NCBI GenBank assembly: GCA_917880885.1
Contig: OU862928.1
Coordinates: 12,977,721-13,041,720 of the forward strand
Length of the DNA stretch: 64,000 nucleotides
Direction of reading: 5' to 3'
Source of the DNA: Limnephilus marmoratus
Taxonomy: Eukaryota; Arthropoda; Insecta; Trichoptera; Limnephilidae
Positions 11,476-20,509 of this stretch are shown in pieces (positions within the stretch are counted from its first letter, which is position 1; the number at the start of each line of letters is the position of its first letter). The translations under genes were made by a program, and so were the position numbers. Below the pieces are notes generated by a model that was not told the origin of the DNA, did no database searches, and saw only the letters and a program-made list of their open reading frames with translations.

Positions 11476-11970
11476 TAGGGATGGACATTCAAAAAATACA
11501 TCGATGTTTTTTCCGATGTAATGCATCGAATGGTTGCATCGATGTTAATACGATGTATTGAGAAATACATCGATGTTTCCAATACATCGATGTATTTCTG
11601 ATTTCTTATGTGGAATTCCCTATATTTCGGTGGTACAAATCAAAACACGCGTCGGGGGGGGGGGGGGGGGGGGTTGTCGAACTTTGAAACAATGGAAGCA
11701 GCGCTTCTTATTAAACAAACAGCCCCGTATTTTGCGTATCGCTTGTTGGAATATAACAAACCGCGTACTGGCAACGAAATGAATAAATTAATTAGTACCA
11801 CAATGAATAAAGAAAAGTTAAAAAAAAAAACTTTTCGTATTCGATGCATCGAATAAAAAACATCGATATATATTCGATGTTGAAGTATTAACAATACATC
11901 GCTTCGATACGATGCATCGTTACAATACATCGAGTGTTTATAATACATCGATGTATATCGTCCATCCCTA
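11476..11970. mobile_element. hAT-type MITE with CATCGAT-rich ends
   Basis: A 495-bp insertion beginning TAGGGATGGACATTC and ending ATCGTCCATCCCTA, an inverted pair. It is flanked by TGCCAC at 11470-11475 and 11971-11976. The host transposase frame is restored if one TGCCAC copy and the insert are removed. A mutated 8-bp TSD (GTGCCAC plus one base) is also compatible and would fit hAT better. The ends are packed with CATCGATG and GATGCATCG variants in both orientations. The interior has a 20-G run at 11654-11673 and no transposase. Confidence 0.75.
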
Positions 11971-12282
11971 TGCCACGCAAATGGGCATTAGCCGGCGGTC
12001 CCTGCGCAGAATTTTGGTGAAAGATTTGAAGACTTTCCCTTGCAAAGTGCAGACAGTGCATCAGCTGTCAGCTGTTGACCGCTAAACGCGTATAACCTTC
12101 GCTCAAGCCATTTTGAATATCAACGAAGAGATGGACGATTTTTCATCGAAAATTATCATGAGCGATGAAGCTCATTTCCATATTGCGGATACGTGAATAA
12201 ACAAAATAATCTTTAATTAAATGAAGACAATATTAGCGAAACTCAATCGAAATCTGGAGACAGAAAAATCAGAAAGGATATT

Positions 12283-12354
12283 GGCTCCGCTGGGACTCGA
12301 ACCCAGAACCCTTTTCTTACATGGAAACAGCTCTACCGATTAAGCTACGGAACC
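12283..12354 (-). repeat. tRNA-like head of the left SINE copy
   Basis: Read on the minus strand, the 72 bases fit tRNA spacing exactly: acceptor GGTTCCG/CGGAGCC (7 pairs, one T-G), D-arm GCTTAATCGGTAGAGC, T-arm CTGGG-TTCGAGT-CCCAG (5 pairs). The anticodon arm has four pairs and one mismatch. The anticodon position reads TGT, but the base before it is A, not the invariant T, so this is a SINE head and not a working tRNA. Box A and box B like motifs would serve as an internal Pol III promoter. Confidence 0.7.
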
Positions 12355-12455
12355 CATATTAATTCGGTCACTTTTAACTGTATCATTATACAGTTAAAAG
12401 TGACCGAATTAATTAAACTGTATCATGATACAGTTAAAAGTGACCGAATTAATAT

Positions 12456-12528
12456 GGTTTCCGTAGCTTAATCGGTAGAGCTGTTTCCATGTAAGAAAAG
12501 GGTTCTGGGTTTGAGTCCCAGCGGAGCC
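12456..12528 (+). repeat. tRNA-like head of the right SINE copy
   Basis: Plus-strand mirror of the copy at 12283-12354, with one extra T in the acceptor side (GGTTTCCG) and GGTTTGAGTCC in place of GGTTCGAGTCC. These differences show the two arms have diverged slightly, which argues against a simple assembly mirror. Confidence 0.7.
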
Positions 12529-13389
12529 AATAACTTTTCTGATTTTTCTGTCTCCAGATTTCGATTGAGTTTCGCTAATATTGTCTTCATTTAATTAAAG
12601 ATTATTTTTTGAGATTTTACTCATAAAGTTTAAAAAATTAATAATAAATAAACAAAATAATCGTTTCTGGGGCACCGAAAATCCGTGTATCACCCACGAA
12701 GAGCCATTACACTCGCTCAAAGTTACTGCATGATGTGCTGTTTACGCTGGAGGAGTCATTTTTTGTTAGAACGCCACAGGCCAAACGTGACTGTGGACGG
12801 CGCGCGCTACAGAGCCATTATTACCGAATTTTATCATCCTCAATTGGATGAATTGGGACTGGAGTACATGTGGTTTCAACAGGACAGTGCAATGACGTAC
12901 ACTGCTCGAGCCACAACCAATATTCTGAAGGAAGCATTTCCGGGTCCCTTAATCTCTCGTTTTGGTGATTTGCACTGGCTGGCCAGATCAACCGATTTAA
13001 CCGTTCCAGACTTCTTTTTATGGGGTTTTTTGATGTTGCGGGTTTACGTCAACAAACCTCAGACTCTTGAATCCCTTAAGGAGAATATTTGCCAGGAATG
13101 CGAGAACCTGTCGCCCGACGTTCTGGCAAGGGTGATGGAAAATGCCATAAAACGGGCCCGTATGGTCATCAACTCTGGCGGCGGCCACTTGGCCGATATA
13201 ATTTTTTCGACTTGATGGAATAAATTGTAATGGATTAAATAAACAAATTTCACAAGCAGAACCAAAGTTTTTCATTTAAAAAAAAATTACAGCAACAAAA
13301 CATCGGGTGATTACTTTTGCCACACCTTCTATGAATATGACATACGTAAAATATCGATAAACCAACAAACAACTCACGAAAACCTGTCT

Positions 13390-14745
13390 CTTGAAACCTG
13401 GGAATCTATATTTAGCATAAAAGATATAAATACAAGTGCAAAACAATTCCACGAAACCTGACAAAAACATATAAAAGCCTCAAACTATGAAATACCAAAA
13501 AATATATAAAAATAAATTCCATAAAATTAAACCATGGATCACCCACGCTCTAGTGGTTTCTTTTAGAGAAAAAGAAAAACTATTTAAATTATCAAAAATA
13601 TTCCAACAAAATAATTGAATTAATTCACACTTTAAAAAATACAGAAAAAACTAACGGCACTAATTAAAAATACCAAAGAAGAATTTTATAAACAAAAGGT
13701 ATTAAATTCAGGAAACAGCAGTAAAACAATTTGGAAAACAATTAATGAAATAATCAATAAAAAATGAAAACAAGTGACATTTTAAAATTACATATTAACA
13801 ATAATATGATGCAAGTTTCTGATGACCCAAAACAATGTGCGAATTCTTTCAATAATGTATTTTCTAATGTCGGAAAAAATCTCGCAAACGAAATAACTAA
13901 TGACATAGATAATACCACATCCACATTAGGAAATGTAGTAGCTTCATCAAATAAAACAATTAGAAAATTCGAAACAATAACTGAACAAGAAATTAATAAT
14001 ATAATAAAAAAACCTAAAAACTGAGTAAGCACCAGGTTTTAATGGGATCACCGTTGAAATACTGAAAAAAAAACTTCTTGAAAAACCCTATAACGCATAT
14101 CATAAACATTAATATTAAAAAATTAATCTTTCAATCTATATACAAAAAAACTATTTTTACACCGATTTTTAAATTAGTTGATACTAAAGATATTAATAAC
14201 TACTGACCTGAATCAGTATTATCAAATATATCAAAAAAAATTGAATAATTATAAATATTAGTTTCAATAAATTTTGAACTATAGCATTTATTGAAACTAA
14301 TTAATTATATATTGAGTGACCAACAATTTGGATTTAGTGAAGAAATAAACACGCAGGGCGCAATCATAGATTTAACAACAAAAATACATCACGCTTTAGA
14401 CAAAGGTAAAAAATCTTTAGCAATATTCATAGACCTAAAGATAACTTTCGACAGCATAAGCCATAAAAAAATACTGTACAAACTTAACAAAATTGGAATT
14501 ATAGATATCACTAACATGTGGATAGAAAGCTTCCTGATCTCTAGAAACCAATATGTAAAATTAAACAACACTTTTAGTTAACCGAACACAAGCGACTTTG
14601 GAATACCACAAGGCACCATTTTAGGACCTCTTCTATTCATATTATATGTAAATAATATCTTCAAATTACCAATAACAGGGAAACTTATTTCATATGCAGA
14701 TGATACTACAATTATATATCCAGCGAATTCATTATTTTTTTTTTA
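13390..14745 (+). pseudogene. Degenerate CR1-like LINE ORF2 (linker and reverse transcriptase)
   Basis: A decayed plus-strand LINE. KPWITHALV (about 13530) matches the KPWI linker seen in the minus-strand LINE at 58322-60571. Then come NSFNNVFSNVGKNLA (13850-13890), SDQQFGFSEEI, AIFIDLKITFDSISHKK (about 14425-14470), and, past a stop, FGIPQGTILGPLLFILYVNN and LISYADDTTII (about 14690-14715). The usual D-S-K-A-F of RT block A has become DLKITFD. Many stops and frame changes; the endonuclease and 3' end are missing. Confidence 0.75.
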
Positions 14746-14829
14746 AATAATAGATAATACATATCAATAATAACATTACTTGTAACAGCTGTCAAATTCT
14801 TGCTCTTACTAAAATAAAAATATTACACT

Positions 14830-15583
14830 AAATAACAATGACAAATGCGATCAAACTCTAAGTCCGGCCGTAATCTCAATACGGAACTTCTACAACTTTT
14901 AGGCAACAATTTTGAAGACTTCAAAACTCATTTTCTAGAGAAAACATTTGAAGAGTTGAAAAACAATATAGTCGAAGTCATAAAAAATTAATTCAAAGAG
15001 GAAATTAATCAGCTCAAAAAAAAAAGTGTTCCACTTGGAAAACCAAATTGAAAGCAACGACCAATGTAATCGTTTTAATAACGTCATAAAAAGTGGTATC
15101 CCTGAAACCAATAACGAAAATGTGTACGACATTCTCTCCAAGATAGGAGCCACGGCTGGATGCAATATAACCCGACAAGAAGTGGATTTCGCCAGCAGGA
15201 TTGCCCCCAAGATAAACCGTGATGTAAAAAATGGAAGACCGAGGAATATTGTCGTCAAATTAACTCGCAGGTACCTAAAGGATGAACTTATAGTTGCAAT
15301 AAGAAAGAGGAAAGGAATGCTTGCTTCCAAATTACAGCTTCCTGGAGCCAGTAAAATATATATTAACGACCATCTAATCTCAAAAAACCAACTTTTGCTA
15401 AAGCAATGTCGGGATATAAGAATAGCTGGTAAAACTCGCTATTGCTGGGTTAGAAATGGTAAAACTTTCACTCGTATAAGCGATTCAACCCCCATAATAC
15501 TCATTAATGACCAAGAAGATGTCAAAAAACTCTCAACATTGAAATCCACCCAAAATTCACCTACCCGGTCTGCCGTCCCTTTA
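14830..15583 (+). pseudogene. Jockey-type LINE ORF1 protein with FP-like RNA-binding domain
   Basis: First ORF of the plus-strand LINE that continues to about 20010. The open part from about 15020 shows NNVIKSGIPETNNENVYDIL, FASRIAPKI, NIVVKLTRRYLKDELI, IYINDHLISKNQLLLKQ and YCWVRNGKTFTRI. This order matches the ORF1 proteins of many insect CR1/jockey LINEs, which share a domain with the baculovirus FP family. The ORF1 at 26664-27449 has the same layout (YANDHLM, FVWVRNC). The upstream third (14830-15010) is frameshifted. Presumed role: RNA binding or chaperone. Confidence 0.75.
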
Positions 15584-15670
15584 TAAAATTAAATTCATTA
15601 AAATTACTTAAAAACTTCCCACATACAAGCTACTTAAAAGTTAGCCTTTTGGAATGTTGGAATTATCTTT

Positions 15671-15896
15671 ATTATATTCACGATATCTCCATTGTAGTAA
15701 TAAAACAATCATTAGAGTATTTCAATTATCCAAAAAAACTGTTGCTAACTTCTGAAAACAATTATTTTTTAAAACAACAACAAAATATTTATTATATGCA
15801 CGATTTCTCCATTGTAGTAATTAACGAATCATTAGAGTGTTTTAAATATCACAAAAACCGGTTGCTAACTTTTGAACATAATTATTCTTTAAAACT
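15671..15896 (+). repeat. Two-copy 120-bp tandem repeat between LINE ORF1 and ORF2
   Basis: Period 120 bases (15671 and 15791). Shared strings are CTCCATTGTAGTAAT, AATCATTAGAGT and GTTGCTAACTT. Since 120 is divisible by three, both copies stay in one frame, giving ISIVVIKQSLE and FSIVVINESLE. It lies in the ORF1-ORF2 spacer of the LINE and I assign no function. Confidence 0.7.
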
Positions 15897-16223
15897 TTGT
15901 CATTATTCTCATGAACTATCACAATCTATTAAATATAAAAAAACGATCGCAACCTATTTCAAATAATTGCACAATGATAACATACTTTTATGTAACAACT
16001 GTATGCTCAGTATCTTGTTTAAAAATTCAAAAACCTAGTTCTGTCAACGTTAATGACAACTGATGCCATAGAAAAAATCATGTACCACAAACAAACCAAA
16101 ACTAATAATATTGATAATTGCCCCCTTTCAAAGCATAATTACTTACTTTTCAATCAATTATTTTTACTTCAATTTTACAAAAAAACGTACTTTATATTAC
16201 ACTTTCAAAGTGGATTCTAACAA

Positions 16224-16407
16224 AATGGCAATAACATTTTATTATCAAAATGTACATGGTGTAAAAAGTAAATGAAATAATTTAAACTGCAAAGTGCTCA
16301 GTTGTAATTATGATTTAATTTGTTTTACAGAAACTAAAATGAAATAGTAGATGATCGTTATAATATTATATATATAGACGCGATAGGAACATATCGAGTT
16401 CTCTTAA
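16224..16407 (+). pseudogene. Jockey-type LINE ORF2, endonuclease start (left of piggyBac insertion)
   Basis: Opens MAITFYYQNVHGVKSK, and after a stop NYDLICFTETKMK, the first endonuclease blocks with the catalytic Glu of TET. It is interrupted at TTAA 16404-16407 by the element ending at 17913 and resumes at 17914 with KKSGGGILIVIKKEM. Confidence 0.75.
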
Positions 16408-16487
16408 TACTAGAAAGACCGGGTACGCATCCACACCTGTAAAGACCGCGACCGTCACTTTGACGGCTGATCATTTATTTTCAAATA

Positions 16488-16945
16488 CGAAGGCGGGTAC
16501 GAATACCGTCGCCCCGTGAACAATTTATCGGATGACCAACTCCTCTGCCATAGAACACCCAAAGTGGTTTGCTACGTTTGGTGATTTAGCAGGGCTGCCC
16601 GGGTTCATTGGGTAAGGTTTGTCTAAATCTAGGTGGCGAAATGTTTTTCCACCTACTGCGTACCGCACCGGGTCAGGAGACACTAATTGAGGGAGAAATA
16701 ATCTAGACCTCTCCAACAGGACACTCTCAAACCATCGCCTTGCACCACAATGGGAGGGATGGATTCATTCGTCCGTCACTCCTGGATACATTTACCAATT
16801 GTTCCTATTCACCCCTCACACCCTTTTCCATCCCAGAATTTCCTCTCCTTCCTTTCTCTAAAAACACCCTCCACCCAGCATCCCCAAAGTTGACAAAGGC
16901 CCTGTGGGTTTTTCTTTCCTCAGGGCCTCCAGAAATAAAAACATG
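16488..16945 (+). mobile_element. LINE-derived short retroelement, copy A
   Basis: Consists of the 5' leader of the LINE at 42766 (AGGCGGGTAC, GGATGACCAAC, TTTGGTGATTTAGCAGGG, TTGCACCACAATGGGAGG) joined to its 3' end (ACCCTCCACCCAGCATCCC and the hairpin GGCCCTG...CTCAGGGCC), followed by AGAAATAAAAACA. The whole 981-codon ORF is missing. The leader is more complete than in copy C. Confidence 0.8.
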
Positions 16946-17155
16946 TGAGTGCAAAATGCTTTAATTTTTTGTGCAAGCATGAGTTATGTTTGTACAATGT
17001 ACAATATCGTAAAATCGTATCGTATCATATCGTTTGTATGTTATTATAAAAACGAATGCATTTTCCGCAAACGGGTTTCATACAATTATCACAAATGTCA
17101 CTTATTTGGTTTTTCTTATATTTCTTATTAATTTTACACCGTCATCTTTCAGAAG

Positions 17156-17550
17156 TTTTTTTTTTCCGGTTTCTTTTCTTTTTTTCTTTTACGTTAGATC
17201 CATAAAGAAAGCCCTCAGGAACATAATTCTCCTCAGGGCATACGTCATCTTTGGGAATGTGGAGGGTATTTGTAGGGAAAGGAAGCAGAAAATGTTCTGG
17301 TAAGGAAATGAGGCGTGAGAGGTGGGTAGGAATCTGGGGGTCAGTGTGCTCAAGATTGGCGGACACACGAATCTATCCCTACCAGTTGTCAAAAGACCTC
17401 CCTCAACCAGTCTCTCCTGATCTGGCCTGCCACGTAGTTATTTGGCAAACCTAACTTCGTGAACCCGGGAATCTCCGCTAAGTCACCACATACAGTGATC
17501 CTCTTGGGGTGACCTGCGGCAGAGGTGCTGTTATCCAATAAATGGTTCTG
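17156..17550 (-). mobile_element. LINE-derived short retroelement, copy B
   Basis: Minus-strand copy, in the same piggyBac element and opposite to copy A. Complemented, it runs from AACCATTTATTGGAT through CACCTCTGCCGCAGGTCACC and GACTGGTTGAGGGAGG to TACCCTCCACATTCCC and the hairpin GCCCTGAGGA...TCCTGAGGGC. The tail is AAAAGAAAAAAAGAAAAG. The first 20-30 leader bases are missing. Confidence 0.78.
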
Positions 17551-17913
17551 TCAGTTTTTCAGGATCTAATCTCAGGATCTTCAGGATCTTCAGGATCGAT
17601 CTTCATCTGGACTAACTCTGGTATTTGTATACTCTGACCTCAGTTTTTCAACAAGCAAGAAAATAAATTTGGGCCAGAGATGTATTTTTTGTGTTCTTTT
17701 TATAAATTATGTAAAAATCAACGTACAAAAAAAGTATGTTGTAAACTTGATTGAAGTAGATTGTAAACTATCTCAGCATTATGGCCCAAGCCGGCGGCTT
17801 ACATTGACGGTGCCGGTCTTTGTAGGTATAATTCAATATATCTCCAAAAATATCCTTATATCGTCAAATTACTTCAGGCAGCCGTCAAAATGAAGGCTCC
17901 GGTCTTTCTAGCG

Positions 17914-20010
17914 TTAAAAAATCAGGTGGTGGTATTCTAATAGTCATTAAGAAAGAAATGACATCTTTTTTAGTTTCAGCACACATCTCAAAATCTACAG
18001 AAGATTTATGGATAAAATTTAAATTACATGAAACATCCAGACAATCCATTAACTTATGTTTGGCATATTTGCCTCCAGATATACAAATCGAAAATCTCAC
18101 AGATTTTTTCGAAAAGTGTCAAACGACATATAATAACTTTTCATCATAGATAACAGTAAGAACACATTTTCTCTAAAAACTGTAAAAAAAAATAAAATAA
18201 AAAATATATAACAATAATAATGGGCGATTTTAATGTGCCATCTATTCAATACTCACCAACTGTCAATGTAACGCACACCAGACCAGTCTTACATAATAGC
18301 CAAAAATCAATATCTCTATTAGACTTTCAAAAATTGACTGGACTTAATCAATTCAATCACATCTCTAACAACATACGTCAAATTTTAGATTTAGTGTTTT
18401 CCAATCATAACCTTAACATTCAAATTGCTTCACATGTGCTATAAAAAATTGACTCTTATCATCTTCCCATTTAATTTGATTTTTTAAGGGCCAAATACAG
18501 ACCCCTACCCACCAGTCCAGATCACATCAAATATAACTTCAAAAAAACGGATTACATTAAATACAATGAAATGTTATCACTTAATAACTGGGACGATCTA
18601 AACACCCTGAATTGTAATGACACCCTACTACATTTTTATAACTTGTTATGGCTATCAATTGAAAAACACACTCTGCGCTAAGGAATCAGGAATAATAAGT
18701 TTCCAATTTGATTTAGCTGTGTTCTGATCCACTAACCGGAAAAATGCAAAAATCAATATGACTGACAGTTTTTCTATGTTGAGGGCTAGAGTAAAAGTAT
18801 CCATATGTACATGCCTTAAAGCCCATGTAGATTCAATAGAAAATTCTCTCCCTAACAGTATCAAAAATCTTTTAACCCTCATTAATTCGAAAAGAATTTC
18901 TAATTTTCTCCCCAAAATCATGCATCTCCACGACAAATCAGCAACAAATGGAGAAGATATTTGAACTATTATCTTCTTACTTCTCTTCTGTTTTTAGCTC
19001 ACCATCCAATTCTAAAAGTGTCTCTAAAATAACGTTAGATGAGGTCAAAGCGAAATTAAACACTGTTCATATCAATAAGGGTTCCGGCCGAGAGTACTCC
19101 TCCACTATTTATTCGAAATTATGCAGATCAGCTTGCAGTACCATTATACAAAATATTCATCAAAAGTCTGAACGATGGGGTTTTTCCGGATCTGTGGAAG
19201 GTTGCTCACGTAATTCCAATCGACAAATCTGGCAGTAAAAATGACGTAAGTAACTACCGTTCCTATTAGCCTTTTATCTTGTTTTGGCAAAATATTCGAG
19301 TCCATTGTATATAAAACCATTTTTAACCATGTAACACTTAGTTCTTTCCAACATGGCTTTGTAGCTGAAAGATCCACAAATACTAATTTACTCGAGTACA
19401 TGGACTTTCTGTGTAAATCGATGAATAATAAAACACATGTAAATGCCGTGTACACCGACTTCAGTAAGGCCTTTGACAAAGTTAGTCACTCTAATTAATG
19501 AATAAACTCGATAAAATCGACATTCACGGAAACTCGCTTCGTATTTTTTTTTTTTTACAGTGAATACCGAACAAGAATCTCAACTGCTCCCGTCTGGAGC
19601 CAGTGAGACAATGGCATCCCCAATTGGGGTATGTTGTGAGGCTGAAGGTAGTGGGGAGGGGAAGGAGGTGGGGAAGGAGGTGGGGAAGGAGGTGGGGAAG
19701 GAGGTGGGGAAGGAAGTGGGGAAGAGGAAGGTTGGGAAGTACCTGGCTATTCAGATCTGGTCACTAAACACGGCTAAAGCCATTTTCAAGCAACGTTTCA
19801 ATTCTGAATGGTGGTCTTAAACCAGGGCGATACTGATAGTATCTTCCACTCTAGATTGATTAGAATCAAAGTTAACGGATTTAACTCTTCCCCAATAATA
19901 ATTACGTCGGGCGTACCACAAGGATCTCACCTTGGATCCTTAATTTTTGTTAATCTTTATTAACGACCTTACATATAAACTCCGCTGTAATTTAAAAAAA
20001 ATGGTAAACC
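17914..20010 (+). pseudogene. Jockey-type LINE ORF2, endonuclease and reverse transcriptase (right of piggyBac insertion)
   Basis: Continues the endonuclease with GGGILIVIKKEM, NLCLAYLPPDIQIEN, then GDFNVPSIQY (18222) and RQILDLVFSNHNL. The RT part, in shifted frames, reads DEVKAKLNTV, NDGVFPDLWKVAHVIPI, NYRPI, FQHGFVAERST, NAVYTDFSKAFDKVSH (about 19450-19490) and, after the dispersed repeat at 19541-19852, TSGVPQGSHLGSLIF. The YADD box is missing because the LINE ends where the 130-bp repeats begin near 20013. Many stops and frameshifts. Confidence 0.8.
19541..19852. repeat. Dispersed unclassified repeat with 12-bp VNTR, copy 1
   Basis: A block bounded by a T-run plus ACAG on the left and ATCTTCCACTCT on the right, inserted into the RT of the LINE. 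It is nearly identical to 41073-41332. Internally it has five units of GGAGGTGGGGAA (about 19662-19722), read as EVGK repeats in one frame, against one unit in the other copy. The plus strand has one open frame (SQLLPSGASETMASPIGV ... FNSEWWS); the minus strand would end in poly(A) after CTGT. No known family recognised. Confidence 0.7.
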
Positions 20011-20012
20011 CT

Positions 20013-20375
20013 ACGTCATCGAGTACATGGATGAAACTACTTTGTAGTGATAATGGACATTTAGAAAACCTTAAAAAAGCTGGTCTGCCGGTGCGCCTCT
20101 TGGCAGGAGCCGCGCAGTCATGGAAATAGTCAGCGATTTTTTTCGAAAAAAATACGTCATCGAGTACACGAACGGGAATGGTCTCATATGATAAAGGTCG
20201 ATTGGAAAATGAGGAAAAATCAGGTCTGCCAACCGGCAGCCTGGCACGTTCGCAGGCAGCCGGCGTCAAAGTGGGGTAAAAAATACACGAATTAAACCAA
20301 CGAATAGCTATAGTCCAGATCATTCCATTTAAGAATTTCTTGGTCTGCCGACCAGCAGCCTGGCAGCTTTTTGTG
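20013..20375. repeat. Degenerate tandem repeats, unit about 130 bp
   Basis: Three diverged units share TACGTCATCGAGTACA (20015 and 20153) and a GGTCTGCCGACCAGCAGCCT type palindromic motif (about 20083, 20222, 20342). The same motif with flanking GATCATT...TTTTGTGTAC occurs once in each arm of the BEL palindrome (about 20880 and 22975), so the tandem array and the LTR share an origin. Confidence 0.6.
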
Positions 20376-20509
20376 TACAATGTTTTAATTTTTTTTTTCT
20401 TAATTTTTCGTTTATCTTTATTATAATTTTTATTTAACTATATTTTTAAAATCTTTGAATGCGATATTTAAAATAAATAAGCTAGAAATATTAAAAAAAT
20501 ATTAATAAT

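Larger units (their letters stand above)
12212..12646. mobile_element. Head-to-head inverted tRNA-derived SINE pair with 16-bp target-site duplication
   Basis: Inserted in the mariner transposase and flanked by the perfect 16-bp direct repeat AATAAACAAAATAATC (12196-12211 and 12647-12662). The left half is a SINE on the minus strand and the right half the same SINE on the plus strand, meeting head to head through a palindromic centre around GACCGAATTAATT and CAGTTAAAAGTGACC (12355-12455). The right half has a longer 3' part (to TAAAAAATTAATAAT). One TSD around the whole pair means it inserted as a unit, or was rearranged during one insertion, as in twin priming. Confidence 0.85.
11200..13215 (+). 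pseudogene. DD41D mariner transposase, broken by nested elements
   Basis: The N-terminal helix-turn-helix part reads RFTPQERGIIVTIFLRNNSS, then RRLATRLEETG, before the 495-bp insertion at 11476. The frame continues after 11971 with MGISRRSLRRILVKDLKTF and reaches IIMSDEAHFHI (first catalytic Asp). Then a stop and the SINE pair intervene. The C-terminal part at 12685-13215 has WFQQDSA (second Asp) and PDFFLWG (third Asp). I count 41 residues between second and third Asp, which defines the DD41D group. Frameshifts and an internal stop make it inactive. Confidence 0.85.
11124..13329 (+). mobile_element. DD41D (rosa-type) mariner/Tc1 transposon, degenerate, carrying two insertions
   Basis: Terminal inverted repeats CAAGGTGGGGCAAAAGTAAT (11124) and, on the other strand at 13329, GAAGGTGTGGCAAAAGTAAT share the core GGCAAAAGTAATCACCC. 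TA dinucleotides flank both ends (11122-11123, 13330-13331). The total is 2206 bp, but about 495 bp at 11476-11970 and about 435 bp at 12212-12646 are later insertions, leaving roughly 1.26 kb, a normal mariner length. This gives a clear insertion order. Confidence 0.88.
16408..17913. mobile_element. piggyBac-type non-autonomous element with TTAA target duplication
   Basis: Flanked by TTAA (16404-16407 and 17914-17917). The left end is TACTAGAAAGACCGGG; the right end, complemented, is CGCTAGAAAGACCGG. This matches the CxCTAGAAAGA style of piggyBac ends. A subterminal inverted pair is also present: ACCTGTAAAGACCGCGACC at about 16428 against the complement of the GACGGTGCCGGTCTTTGTAGG segment near 17800. 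No transposase is encoded. Inside lie two oppositely oriented copies of the LINE-derived short element (16488-16945 and 17156-17550). The LINE frame is restored on removing the element. Confidence 0.8.

Noticed and set aside
12283..12354. Functional tRNA gene
   Set aside because: Cloverleaf spacing is perfect, but the base before the anticodon is A rather than T, the anticodon stem has a mismatch, it occurs as an inverted pair and it is followed by a repeated body; it is a SINE head.
19560..19820. Genuine host exon encoding an EVGK-repeat protein
   Set aside because: The block occurs twice in unrelated places, one of them inside a LINE reverse transcriptase, so it is a mobile repeat. Capture from a host gene remains possible and is listed as a finding.
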